The notes beneath the pieces were generated by a model, which saw only the letters and a program-made list of their open reading frames with translations, ran no database searches and was not told where the DNA came from. Positions 17,277 through 26,094 of a stretch of DNA of 64,000 bases are shown here, one piece after another (position 1 is the stretch's first letter; each line of letters opens with the position of its first letter). The translations under genes and the position numbers were made by a program. Source of the DNA: Hahellaceae bacterium (lineage in GTDB: Bacteria > Pseudomonadota > Gammaproteobacteria > Pseudomonadales > Oleiphilaceae); the NCBI GenBank assembly GCA_016716085.1, contig JADJWY010000001.1, positions 434,001 through 498,000 on the forward strand, read 5' to 3'.

Positions 17277-18477
17277 ACATCACCTTACATCAAACACTAT
17301 CAAGGTTACGTTTTTAACGACGTCCTACCCCCTATCTGAAGGCTCCACTTCCGGGATTTTCGTTAAACGGCTGGTTGATGCCATACCGCAGCCCTATCAG
17401 GTGAGCGTTATCACGCCAGCGCCATCCGAAACATGGAACCAGGCGTACGCGTCTGAGGTGACCCCTTTTCGCTATGCCCCTCAACGATGGCAATTGCTGG
17501 CCCATTTACCCGGCGGCATTCCCGTTGCGCTGAAAAAAAAACGCAACCTCCTCTTGCTCCCTCCATTTTTAATTGCTTTAGGCCTGGCCTGTTTTCGTGC
17601 CACCCGAACCACCCGAATTTTTCATGCCAACTGGTCAGTCACCGGTGCGATATCGGGCATTATTGGAAAGCTTTCAGGCGTTCCCGTGATCACCACCCTG
17701 CGGGGTGAGGACATTTCACGCGCAGAAAAAGGCGGTGTCTTTTTATGGCTGCTTAAAACCTGCATTCGAACCAACCAGCAGATTGTGTGCGTGAGTCAGG
17801 AAATGGGTGATGAATTGCGTGGTCGCTTTTCCGCTTGCGCCAGTAAGATAAGCTTCATCCCCAATGGGATCAGTGATCAATACCTGGAAATCCCCGTGCG
17901 AACCTCCACGGCACGCCCGAAGGATCTAAAACTGCTTGCTGTCGGGAGCCTGATCCCTCGCAAAGATTTTGTTACGGTCATTCGAGCACTCCACCTATTG
18001 TCGGAAGAAATCCGTCCACATTTAAACATTGTTGGTGACGGCCCTGAACGTGAAAATCTCGAAGCCCTGATCCACGAACTGGCGCTGACGAAATGGGTCA
18101 CACTACAGGGGCGTGTCCGCCCTGCAGACATGGCAAAGTATTATCGAGGCGCCGACCTCTTTATTTTAAGTAGCCTCAGCGAAGGCCGACCCAATGTGCT
18201 GATCGAAGCCATGGCATCTGCCTTACCGGTGATTGCAACGGACATCTCTGGTGTGCGTGAACTCATTCAGATGAACAAAAATGGCCTTCTGTTTCTACCA
18301 GAAGATGCCGAGCGTCTTGCCCAATGCCTTGAGCAGCTAGTGACCTCACCCAACCTTCGACACGACCTTGGACATGCCGCCCGTAAAACCATCATCAACC
18401 TCGCGTCGCAGTGGTCCGAAACCGGCAAACAGTACGCTAAACTCTATGACAGCCTACTTGAGGAGAATCGTCCCTAA
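17269..18477 (+). CDS. Glycosyltransferase family 4 (GT-B fold)
   Basis: 402 residues. The N-terminal half opens with FLTTSYPLSEGSTSGIFVKRL, the usual GT4 acceptor-side pattern. The C-terminal half carries the donor-site EX7E motif (SLSEGRPNVLIEAMASALPV, about residues 302-321), as in retaining transferases that use nucleotide sugars. Donor and acceptor cannot be told from sequence. It overlaps the methyltransferase before it and shares one base with the asparagine-synthetase-like gene after it. Confidence 0.88.
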   Translation: MDKHHLTSNTIKVTFLTTSYPLSEGSTSGIFVKRLVDAIPQPYQVSVITPAPSETWNQAYASEVTPFRYAPQRWQLLAHLPGGIPVALKKKRNLLLLPPFLIALGLACFRATRTTRIFHANWSVTGAISGIIGKLSGVPVITTLRGEDISRAEKGGVFLWLLKTCIRTNQQIVCVSQEMGDELRGRFSACASKISFIPNGISDQYLEIPVRTSTARPKDLKLLAVGSLIPRKDFVTVIRALHLLSEEIRPHLNIVGDGPERENLEALIHELALTKWVTLQGRVRPADMAKYYRGADLFILSSLSEGRPNVLIEAMASALPVIATDISGVRELIQMNKNGLLFLPEDAERLAQCLEQLVTSPNLRHDLGHAARKTIINLASQWSETGKQYAKLYDSLLEENRP

Positions 18478-20354
18478 TGTGTGGACTGGCATTTTTACAT
18501 GATCCCACGCGCCCTTCAGCCTCAGGGCAACAGGCCATCAATACGGCCGTTCAGAAACTGAAGCACCGGGGCCCGGACGAACAAAATACCACACATGCAG
18601 GTCATGCTTTTTTGGGCCATGCCCGCCTTTCAATCGTGGATGTGGCGACCAGCCACCAACCCCTGGTAACCCCTGACCAGCGCTATCATCTGGTCTTTAA
18701 CGGAGAAATCTACAACTTTCAGTCGCTCCGCTCGCGCCTTGAACCCAAATGGGCATTTCGTACCCAAGGCGACACCGAAGTCATTCTGGCAGGACTTATT
18801 TTGGAAGGGTCCGATTTTCTGGGTTTGATGGAAGGCATGTGGGCCATCGCTTTTTGGGACTCCCTCTCCGAAACTCTCATCCTGAGTCGCGATCCCTTGG
18901 GGAAAAAGCCCCTTTTCTATCAGATAGCCGGACACTCTACTTTGTGGGCTGCCTCTGAACTACCCGCGTTGAAGGCCCTGGCAGACGGCCGATGGCAGGA
19001 AGACTTGAATAGCACTGCCGACTATTTCCGTTACGGCTTACTCATGCCCGGCAAAACCATCTACAAAGAGGTGCAGGAACTCTTACCCGGCACGACGATG
19101 GAATGGAGGCCAGGAGAAGCACCCGCATTCAGGCGACATTGGTTACTTCCCTTGAGCAGGACATCACTGTCCAGGCATGAAACGCTGGAGCAGCTGCAGC
19201 AGACTTTGGAAAACGCCGTCCGTAAGCGCCTGATTGCGGACGTTGAGATCGGTGCCTTTCTATCCGGCGGGGTGGATTCGTCCCTCATCGTCGCACTGAT
19301 GAAACCCCACTTAAAGACGCGTATTAAAACCTTTACGATCCGCTTCAAGGAGGCCTCCTATGATGAGAGCCCTTTTGCGCAGCAGATGGCCGATTTTCTC
19401 GGAACGGAGCACTTCGCCGAGACCTTTAACCAGGTCACAGCGGAGGGCATCGAAAGCCTCATCACCAACCATTTGGGCCAACCCTTTGCAGATGCCTCCA
19501 TCCTCCCGACCACACTGGTCTCCGGTGTGGCGGCGTCGCATGTGAAAGTAGCTTTGTCAGGGGATGGCGGTGATGAACTGTTCTGCGGCTATCAGCGCTA
19601 CCAGGCCAGGGTTATTCTAAATTGGTATTCACGGCTACCCAAGGCACTGCGTTTACCCTTTGAAAAGCTCATCCAGTATTTACCGGAGCCGACAGTCCAC
19701 CACAGCCGCAGTTACCTGAAAAAGGCCAAGCTTTTCGTAGATGCTGCGCAGCAATATGCAACCGACATGACCTACTTCGCGCCGCGCATGTTCACATCAG
19801 AACGATTTGATGCCTGCTTCCCGGATCTGAGAAACCTGGGACATCCGGCGTCGGAACTGCCACAGGAAACTGGGCTGAACGATCTTAAGCGCATGATGGC
19901 CAAAGATATGCTGATCTACTTGCCGCAGGATATTCTGCAAAAAGTTGATCGGGCGTCGATGGCGCGATCACTGGAGGTGCGCTCGCCGTTTCTGGATACC
20001 GAACTGATCAAACTGGCATTTTCGCTTCCTTCTGGTTGGCACCGAAACCTTTTCGGTGGTAAACGCATGCTGCGATCCGCCTTTCTCAAACAGCTCCCAG
20101 AGAACATCTGGAATCGAAACAAACAAGGTTTCGGTATCCCATTGCATCATTGGTTTAAAGGCGAACTGGGTGATGTGCTTATTGAACAAAACGCACAAGG
20201 CACGCTTCCATTGGACCAGAAAGCCCTGTACGCCCTAATTAAAGAGCACAGATCGGGCCAGAGGGACTATGGTTTACAGCTCTGGACACTTTATTGCTAT
20301 TCTTTGTGGAAAAAATCACACACCCACCACGCGTCTGGCTTCAACCACAGCTAG
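18477..20354 (+). CDS. asnB: Asparagine synthetase-like glutamine amidotransferase
   Basis: Two-domain AsnB-type protein of 625 residues (E. coli AsnB 554). The class II glutaminase domain has the nucleophile Cys2 (MCGLAF) and the RHRGPDEQ-like block KHRGPDEQN. The ATP-pyrophosphatase domain has FLSGGVDSSLIV (about 260-271) and LSGDGGDELFCGY. Both active sites look intact. In polysaccharide gene clusters such proteins often amidate a sugar acid or acyl group rather than make free asparagine. Context favours that here, but sequence alone does not decide. It is translationally linked to the GT4 gene (TAATG overlap). Confidence 0.88.
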   Translation: MCGLAFLHDPTRPSASGQQAINTAVQKLKHRGPDEQNTTHAGHAFLGHARLSIVDVATSHQPLVTPDQRYHLVFNGEIYNFQSLRSRLEPKWAFRTQGDTEVILAGLILEGSDFLGLMEGMWAIAFWDSLSETLILSRDPLGKKPLFYQIAGHSTLWAASELPALKALADGRWQEDLNSTADYFRYGLLMPGKTIYKEVQELLPGTTMEWRPGEAPAFRRHWLLPLSRTSLSRHETLEQLQQTLENAVRKRLIADVEIGAFLSGGVDSSLIVALMKPHLKTRIKTFTIRFKEASYDESPFAQQMADFLGTEHFAETFNQVTAEGIESLITNHLGQPFADASILPTTLVSGVAASHVKVALSGDGGDELFCGYQRYQARVILNWYSRLPKALRLPFEKLIQYLPEPTVHHSRSYLKKAKLFVDAAQQYATDMTYFAPRMFTSERFDACFPDLRNLGHPASELPQETGLNDLKRMMAKDMLIYLPQDILQKVDRASMARSLEVRSPFLDTELIKLAFSLPSGWHRNLFGGKRMLRSAFLKQLPENIWNRNKQGFGIPLHHWFKGELGDVLIEQNAQGTLPLDQKALYALIKEHRSGQRDYGLQLWTLYCYSLWKKSHTHHASGFNHS

Positions 20355-20406
20355 ACACGAATTGACTGCTATACTCTTTCAGTAAAATAAACACTTGGAA
20401 AGCGGC

Positions 20407-21159
20407 ATGACGTCGAAAGAGTACCGTTATCAAGAAAATCTGCTGCAAAAATCGCCGATTTTGATGGATGCGGACCATAAGAAAAACAAAGTCGATAAAA
20501 TGCTGGCGATTCTGGATCATGCAAACCTACAAGGGCGGGGCCTGGCGGTTGATGTGGGCTGCTCGGTTGGATTTTTCTGCAAAGCGATAGCCTCACAGTT
20601 TGAGCAGGTCGTTGGACTGGACATTGACCAAGGCGCACTGGAGATTGCCCGTCAAAATTCGCCAGACAACGTGCGCTTTGACGTCGCAGACTCCATGGCT
20701 CTCCCCTTTCCGGATAGCTCGGTAGATCTGTTGATCTGCAATCATGTTTATGAACACGTTCCTGATGCCGAAAAACTCTTTGACGAAATTTTCAGGGTGC
20801 TCTCACCCCAAGGCGCCTGTTACTTGGGAGCAGCATCACGACTGACCCTGATTGAACCCCATTACCATCTGCCGTTCTTATCCTGGCTTCCGAAACCACT
20901 GGCTCACCGTTACATGCAGCTCTTCGGAAAGGGCAGTGAATACTACGAAAACCTTCGAACCTACTGGGGTATTCGCCGTCTGGTGTCACGATTTGAACTA
21001 CAGGACTTTACGCTGAAGGTCATCACAGAACCCGATACCTATTGCGCCCGTGACATGATCCGCAAGGGCGGTTTAATCGATAAGATTCCGCGCGGAGTTT
21101 GGCAATTGTTTTATGCACTGTTGCCGTCTTACATATTCATTTTAAGAAAGCCGACTTGA
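20407..21159 (+). CDS. Class I SAM-dependent methyltransferase
   Basis: 250 residues with motif I AVDVGCSVGFFCKA (about 44-57), the acidic residue of VVGLDIDQ and the post-I NHVYEHVPDAEKL block. The ATG at 20407 is chosen over a TTG four codons upstream because GGAAAG lies 5 nt before it. The C-terminus ends in a hydrophobic segment with IFILRKP. Second of three methyltransferases in the operon. Substrate unknown, presumably a glycan, lipid or polyketide-like moiety handled by its neighbours. Confidence 0.82.
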   Translation: MTSKEYRYQENLLQKSPILMDADHKKNKVDKMLAILDHANLQGRGLAVDVGCSVGFFCKAIASQFEQVVGLDIDQGALEIARQNSPDNVRFDVADSMALPFPDSSVDLLICNHVYEHVPDAEKLFDEIFRVLSPQGACYLGAASRLTLIEPHYHLPFLSWLPKPLAHRYMQLFGKGSEYYENLRTYWGIRRLVSRFELQDFTLKVITEPDTYCARDMIRKGGLIDKIPRGVWQLFYALLPSYIFILRKPT

Positions 21160-21160
21160 T

Positions 21161-22288
21161 ATGCACGCTAAACATCTTTTCAGAACACTCAGCTTCAGGT
21201 TAATTAATTGGATATCAAGACGCTTCTTTGCCAGTCGTCTTTCGTTTGCTCACATTGAAGCCTTCTTATTCAATAACTCCTTCAAGAAGTTTTTTAACTT
21301 TCTGAAAGTACATTATGAGAAAGCACGGGGACACCAACGTGTCACCAGTTTTCCCTATCTCTTTGTCTTTGAAGTCACCAATGTCTGCAACTTAAAGTGT
21401 CCATTCTGTCTGACCGGTAAAGGCATCTCGGGGGGACGCTCTGTTCGGCACATGGGCTTCGAGGAAGCAAAGTCCATCATTGATCAGGTGGGCGACTATA
21501 TCTATTTAATGCAACTCTATACCTGGGGTGAACCCCTGCTTAACAAGGATATTTACGACATCATCCAATATGCCAAAGACAAAAATATCTACGTGATGGT
21601 TTCAACCAATGCGACCATGCTCAACGAGGCCAATTGTGAACGCCTGGTGGATAGCGGCATTGACTACGTCATGACGGCTGTCGATGGGCTAAGCAGTGAA
21701 ACTTACAAAAAATACCGTGTGGGTGGGGACTATCAGAAGGTTATCAATAACGTCCAAAACCTCTTAATGGTGAAAAAGCGAAAACACAGCTCCGCTCCCT
21801 TCGTCGAGTGGCAATTTATTGTGTTCAAACATAATGAGCATGAGGTCAAAGATGCGGAACGCTTTGCTTATGAGATCGGCATCAATAAGTTCACTCCCCT
21901 TCCCGCCTACGTCGAAGATAAAGATTGGCTACCGGTCGGGGAAGAGTACAAAGTGGAGCTCTTCAACCCGGAGCGGTTGAAAAACTGTGACCGCCCCTGG
22001 TCCCATTTGAATGTACGCGCAGACGGCGGCGTCGCTTCATGCTGTTATGAGTTTGAAAAGAAAGACGATTTTGGTAATTTCTCACAACATCCGTTTGACA
22101 AAATATGGAACAACGATAAGTTTTTGCTTTCCAGAAAGCTAATCTACCAAAAACGAAAAGGTCTGGAAATGGACAAGACGGATCTGATTTGTTACGACTG
22201 CCTGAACAGTGGTATTCGTCCATCCTACATTGAGTCACCGACTGACTCGCAGGCGAAAAATGCGCTGATCGAAGTGAAGAATATCTAG
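21161..22288 (+). CDS. Radical SAM enzyme with SPASM-like C-terminal domain
   Basis: 375 residues. The CX3CX2C cluster motif is CNLKCPFC (Cys76, 80, 83), preceded by FEVTNV. Other radical SAM features include the WGEPLLNKD motif. A C-terminal cysteine set (Cys of CDRPW, the pair in ASCCYEF, then CYDC) resembles SPASM/twitch auxiliary iron-sulfur binding. Such enzymes occur in peptide maturation and in polysaccharide clusters. No precursor peptide gene is visible nearby, so a sugar or lipid substrate is more likely. It begins 1 bp after the preceding methyltransferase. Confidence 0.88.
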   Translation: MHAKHLFRTLSFRLINWISRRFFASRLSFAHIEAFLFNNSFKKFFNFLKVHYEKARGHQRVTSFPYLFVFEVTNVCNLKCPFCLTGKGISGGRSVRHMGFEEAKSIIDQVGDYIYLMQLYTWGEPLLNKDIYDIIQYAKDKNIYVMVSTNATMLNEANCERLVDSGIDYVMTAVDGLSSETYKKYRVGGDYQKVINNVQNLLMVKKRKHSSAPFVEWQFIVFKHNEHEVKDAERFAYEIGINKFTPLPAYVEDKDWLPVGEEYKVELFNPERLKNCDRPWSHLNVRADGGVASCCYEFEKKDDFGNFSQHPFDKIWNNDKFLLSRKLIYQKRKGLEMDKTDLICYDCLNSGIRPSYIESPTDSQAKNALIEVKNI

Positions 22289-22312
22289 GTAGACGATGGT
22301 TGAGGTTTCTGA

Positions 22313-23491
22313 ATGAAATACCGCTTGCTCGACTTTTTGGTTGAGCCAAACACGGGTGAAGGTTTCGATCTGCATGTCTTCGAAGAAAAGATCATCGACT
22401 CCATGCCGCTGTCAGAAGGGAAGAAATGTTCATCTCACTGCTTCCGATTGAACAAAGATTCAGATGGGATTGACTCGGCGGAATGTCAAAAATGTCCCAG
22501 ACACGAGGTTATCCAGGGAAAACTCGTATCTAAAGTTTCTCGTATCGAATATCCGGTCATAAATGGCATCCCCCGCATTCTGCCGTCGGATCTCCTTCAA
22601 CCACTTGTTCAGAATGTCCATAACGACTACGTACGTCGATTTGGCAAACAATTCGCGAAATTAGGCCATCTGAATTACGAAGTGGAAAACGAAAAGAAGA
22701 AAACCGTTGAAGCCTTTGGCTATCAGTGGCGAACATTCGTTGATAACTATGACTACTTCAAGGATATCATGCTCAGCTTTACCAGACCCTTCATGGATGA
22801 GGCCGACTATGCGGGCAAGCTGTTACTGGAAGTGGGGTGCGGATCGGGTCGACCGGGAGTAGCCTCCTGCAAGATGGGCGCCGAAGTTGTAGGTATGGAT
22901 ATCAGTGAAGCCGTCGAAAGTGCCTACACGCAATCATTGAAGTTGCCCGGGTTTCACGTCGTGCAGGCCGATGCCTATGCCCCCCCTTTTCGTCCGGTTT
23001 TTGATGTGGTTTATTCCGTCGGCGTTCTACAGCACATCCCTAGTCCAGAGAAAGCCTTGCTCGGTATCAGTAAGGTCGTCGCGCCCACCAAGCCACTGCT
23101 CTTGTGGATATATGGTAAACGGGAGCTTTGGTACCAGCCCATCGAATGGTCACGAACGCTCACTCGCAAAATGCCATTAAATGCCCTTCGAATTGTTTCG
23201 ATCGTTTTAGCCGCATTGTCCGAATTATTTCTGCTAATCCCCTATAGACTGATGAAAGCCTCGAGCTTGCTCAGTGGCGTCGCAGAGAAAATTCCGGGAA
23301 GAATTTATGCCAAATACCCCTTCCGGGAAAATGTGGTCGGTTGGTTTGACCGGCTGGTGGCCCCCGTCACGTATTATTTTAGTGAAGCGGATATCCGAGC
23401 GTTACTCGAAAAAACAGGCTTCAAAGACCTCAAAGTGCATGCCAGGAAAGACGCAAGCGCTAGTTGGGTCATCTGGGCCACACGGAAATAA
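22313..23491 (+). CDS. Methyltransferase with N-terminal Trm112-like zinc-binding domain
   Basis: 392 residues. The first 95 hold four cysteines (Cys39, 43, 58, 61) and end in EYPVINGIPRILP, which resembles the Trm112 zinc-ribbon fold. The class I methyltransferase core follows, with LLLEVGCGSGR (171-180), VVGMDISEAV and YSVGVLQHIPSPEKAL. A long C-terminal part includes a hydrophobic segment near 292-305. GAGG lies 7 nt before the ATG. It is the third methyltransferase of the operon and its substrate is unknown. Confidence 0.82.
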   Translation: MKYRLLDFLVEPNTGEGFDLHVFEEKIIDSMPLSEGKKCSSHCFRLNKDSDGIDSAECQKCPRHEVIQGKLVSKVSRIEYPVINGIPRILPSDLLQPLVQNVHNDYVRRFGKQFAKLGHLNYEVENEKKKTVEAFGYQWRTFVDNYDYFKDIMLSFTRPFMDEADYAGKLLLEVGCGSGRPGVASCKMGAEVVGMDISEAVESAYTQSLKLPGFHVVQADAYAPPFRPVFDVVYSVGVLQHIPSPEKALLGISKVVAPTKPLLLWIYGKRELWYQPIEWSRTLTRKMPLNALRIVSIVLAALSELFLLIPYRLMKASSLLSGVAEKIPGRIYAKYPFRENVVGWFDRLVAPVTYYFSEADIRALLEKTGFKDLKVHARKDASASWVIWATRK

Positions 23492-23503
23492 CATCGCTCG
23501 ACC

Positions 23504-24250
23504 ATGAAAAAGGACGTTAACCTCCACTCACTCTACGAAAATGAGACCACGCGACAAAAATACCGTCGACTGGTCGCAGGCCAATATGCTTCCGGGAGAC
23601 GCTGGATGCTCCAGGAATGCGCTTTGACCCTACTCGAAGGCATCGGTGGCGCCCTCGGCTTGGTTCTGAGAAAACTGGTCTACCCACGCATTTTTCGCGG
23701 CATTCACAGGTCTGTCATCATTGGGCGAAACGTCCTGCTTCGGTGCCCGGTCCAGATCAGGCTAAACGCGAAAGTCATTATTGATGATACCGTGCAGCTA
23801 ATCGCTAATTCAGATGCCAGAGAAAGTATTACCTTGGGCGAAAATGCATTTATCAGAAGCTTTGCCTGCCTCAATGCCGGCCCTCCTTCCGGGTTTATAA
23901 AGATCGGAAAAAACTCAGGCATCGGGCAAATGAGCGTGCTCTATGGTAACGGTGGCTTAACCATTGGGGACAATGTCATGATCGCAGGTCAATGCTTTAT
24001 CGTTGCCTCCAGTCATCGCTACGACCAATCCGACGTACCGATTATGTTTCAAGGCATTACTGCAAAAGGGATTGTGATTGAAGACGATGCCTGGATCGGC
24101 GCAGGCGCAAAAATTCTGGATGGCGTCACCATTGGCAAGGGTGCCATCGTCGCTGCGAACGCCGTGGTGACGAAGGATGTGGCAGCTGGGGCACGTGTGG
24201 GCGGCGTTCCCGCACGGCTGCTTTCGAGCCCGAAAGTGCCCGATCTTTAA
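23504..24250 (+). CDS. Hexapeptide-repeat acyltransferase (left-handed beta-helix)
   Basis: 248 residues. An N-terminal helical region includes a hydrophobic stretch, followed by isoleucine-rich hexapeptide repeats (IIGRNVLL, ITLGENAFI, IKIGKNSGIG, LTIGDNVMIAG, IVIEDDAWIGAGA, VTIGKGAIVAANAVV). The usual acetyltransferase end AGARVGGVPARLL is present, and the catalytic-type His is in SSHRYD. This matches WbbJ/MaoA-like O-acetyltransferases in glycan clusters. It is the last gene of the plus-strand operon, and its stop overlaps that of the convergent flippase-like gene by 4 bp. Confidence 0.87.
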   Translation: MKKDVNLHSLYENETTRQKYRRLVAGQYASGRRWMLQECALTLLEGIGGALGLVLRKLVYPRIFRGIHRSVIIGRNVLLRCPVQIRLNAKVIIDDTVQLIANSDARESITLGENAFIRSFACLNAGPPSGFIKIGKNSGIGQMSVLYGNGGLTIGDNVMIAGQCFIVASSHRYDQSDVPIMFQGITAKGIVIEDDAWIGAGAKILDGVTIGKGAIVAANAVVTKDVAAGARVGGVPARLLSSPKVPDL

Positions 24251-25206
24251 CCTTTGTTATCCAGCGACTTTTTAAGCCATGCCCGTAAAATCAGAACGCC
24301 AGCAATCGATGCTTCAACACTCATCAGCCAGATACGGCTCGTTACCGACAGCAGGGCCGCCTCACCTGCAGGCAAATGCGTAACCAGTAAAAAATACAAA
24401 ACGCCCTCCCGAATGCCAAGCCCCCCCGGGGAAATCGACGCTATAAAACCGATTGAAAAGCTGACGGGAAATGCCATTGCCGCAATCAGCATTTCCTTGC
24501 TATCCAGGTTGATCAGAGCGCTGCAAAAAATCGCAAATACGAAGCCAAAGAGCATCCAGAAAATACAGTAATACAGCGCAATTGACGTCAGCGTTTGTGG
24601 GCTTAGAACGGTCAAATGACCCAGGTACTTGTCTCTGAGTGCCGTGAACGGTCGGAACCGTCTTAGTAACATCCAGACGAGCAGCGCACCCACGACAATC
24701 ACCGCCACCACTGTCATAACTCTGAACATATTTTCGTCTAGCAAGAAGTAAGACAGAGGTGCTGCGAGCGCGATTGACGTTCCCGCCAGGTAGAGATTTT
24801 CCAGCAGCATACTGGAGGCCGTTGCACGCCGATCAACCCCTTCCTTGTGGCTCATTTCAATTCTGGACACATAGGGCCAAATCACGCCTGGAATATAACG
24901 ACTGAGTGCCGAATAAAACCAGATAAACATCCCAGGGCCGACCGGGAGTGGCTGTCCCAGCCGCCTCATGATGATGATCCAGCCCATGGCGTCGGCCAGG
25001 AAAATCAGAACCAACACACCGATTGAAACGGCAAGCATTGGCAGATTAATCGTAAATAGGGATCTGTCGACGGATTCTGTCAAGCTCAACAACTGATAGG
25101 AAAGAAAGCAAAATGCCAGGAGGGGGACCGCGTATCGGGCGATACGCTTAATCAAGAGGAAACGGGGAAATTTCGGTTGACCTGACACCGCGGGCGAATC
25201 CTTCAC
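24247..25206 (-). CDS. Multi-pass membrane protein of the lysylphosphatidylglycerol-synthase TM / AglD-like family
   Basis: 319 residues with about eight hydrophobic segments and the family-like C-terminal motif ISPGGLGIREG. It resembles the membrane half of MprF and UPF0104/AglD-type proteins, often found next to dolichol-phosphate-mannose-synthase-like GT2 enzymes and suspected of moving lipid-linked sugars. It lacks the soluble aminoacyl-transfer domain of MprF. The GTG start has AGGCGG 5 nt before it. It follows the GT2 gene by 23 bp. A flippase role is inferred from family and context only. Confidence 0.82.
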   Translation of the reverse strand: MKDSPAVSGQPKFPRFLLIKRIARYAVPLLAFCFLSYQLLSLTESVDRSLFTINLPMLAVSIGVLVLIFLADAMGWIIIMRRLGQPLPVGPGMFIWFYSALSRYIPGVIWPYVSRIEMSHKEGVDRRATASSMLLENLYLAGTSIALAAPLSYFLLDENMFRVMTVVAVIVVGALLVWMLLRRFRPFTALRDKYLGHLTVLSPQTLTSIALYYCIFWMLFGFVFAIFCSALINLDSKEMLIAAMAFPVSFSIGFIASISPGGLGIREGVLYFLLVTHLPAGEAALLSVTSRIWLMSVEASIAGVLILRAWLKKSLDNKG

Positions 25207-25229
25207 GTTAGCCGCCTGAAAATTCCCAT

Positions 25230-26084
25230 CTAATCGTTTCGGTAAAGCAGACTAGTCACCTGCTCAGACACCAGACCGATCAGAAAAATAACGACCGAGG
25301 TGCTCAATAGCAAGGCACTCATGTTGGTAAATCGACCGTCCGTCAAATAGGTAAAACCGTAATAGCCCAATCCTACGCTCGCAAACAGCATGCTGAGTGG
25401 AAAGAATATCTTGAGGGGTGAATACAGTGTCCCAATCTTAAAGATGATCAGCAGGAAACGGGTACCATCCTTGAGCAATCGAATGTGGCTCTTGCCAAGA
25501 CGTTTCTCGACAGTGATCGGCTCATAACCAACCGAGTAACCTGCCCTGAAAAAAGCCATCGTCGAGGTGGTTGGATAAGAAAACCCATTGGGAAGCAAAC
25601 TCAAAAACTCTCTAAACTTGCTTAAATTGACCACTCGAAAGCCAGAAGTCAGATCATCCACGGTGTGCCCCACCATCCACGACGCCAGCGTATTGTATAA
25701 GGAATTTGCCACCCACCGACCCTTGCTGGCTTGAGAAACGCGAGCCCGCGCACCGACCACCAAGTGGTAACCCTCATGGTATTTAGCCAGAAGCTTCGCA
25801 ATTTCGTCAGGACGATGCTGCCCATCACCGTCCATCAACACCAAAATCTCACCTGCCGCGGCCCGCGCCCCTGTTTTTACTGCGGCACCATTACCTTTGC
25901 TGTAATTGTGGGTAATGACTCTCACGCCACTTGCTTTACAGACCTCAATGGTATCGTCGGTCGAACCGTCATTGACGACAATGACTTCAGCCTCGGGATA
26001 ACGCCGGACGATTTCCGGTAATAGCTTTTCTAACGACCGTGCTTCATTTTTTGCCGGAATTACAATTGAAATTTTTTCGCTCAC
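25230..26084 (-). CDS. Polyprenyl-phosphate glycosyltransferase (GT2, DPM1/ArnC-like)
   Basis: GT-A fold transferase expected to move a sugar from a nucleotide donor to undecaprenyl phosphate on the cytoplasmic face. Visible features are ISIVIPAKNEARSLE at the N-terminus, VVNDGSTDDT, the metal-binding VLMDGDGQH, TSGFRVV and two C-terminal membrane helices (about 230-250 and 258-282). The GTG at 26084 is chosen because GAGAG lies 7 nt upstream, spanning the preceding stop, and because it gives the typical SEKISIVIP start. ATG at 26102 (6 codons longer) is possible. It lies between the GT-C-like gene and the flippase-like gene. Confidence 0.88.
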   Translation of the reverse strand: MSEKISIVIPAKNEARSLEKLLPEIVRRYPEAEVIVVNDGSTDDTIEVCKASGVRVITHNYSKGNGAAVKTGARAAAGEILVLMDGDGQHRPDEIAKLLAKYHEGYHLVVGARARVSQASKGRWVANSLYNTLASWMVGHTVDDLTSGFRVVNLSKFREFLSLLPNGFSYPTTSTMAFFRAGYSVGYEPITVEKRLGKSHIRLLKDGTRFLLIIFKIGTLYSPLKIFFPLSMLFASVGLGYYGFTYLTDGRFTNMSALLLSTSVVIFLIGLVSEQVTSLLYRND

Positions 26085-26094
26085 TATTTGTCTC

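Noticed and set aside
20364..20393. TTGACT with nearby TATACT as an internal promoter of the glycan operon
   Set aside because: TTGACT and TATACT are only 2 bp apart. The alternative -10 (TAAAAT) has 15-bp spacing, so support is too weak to list.
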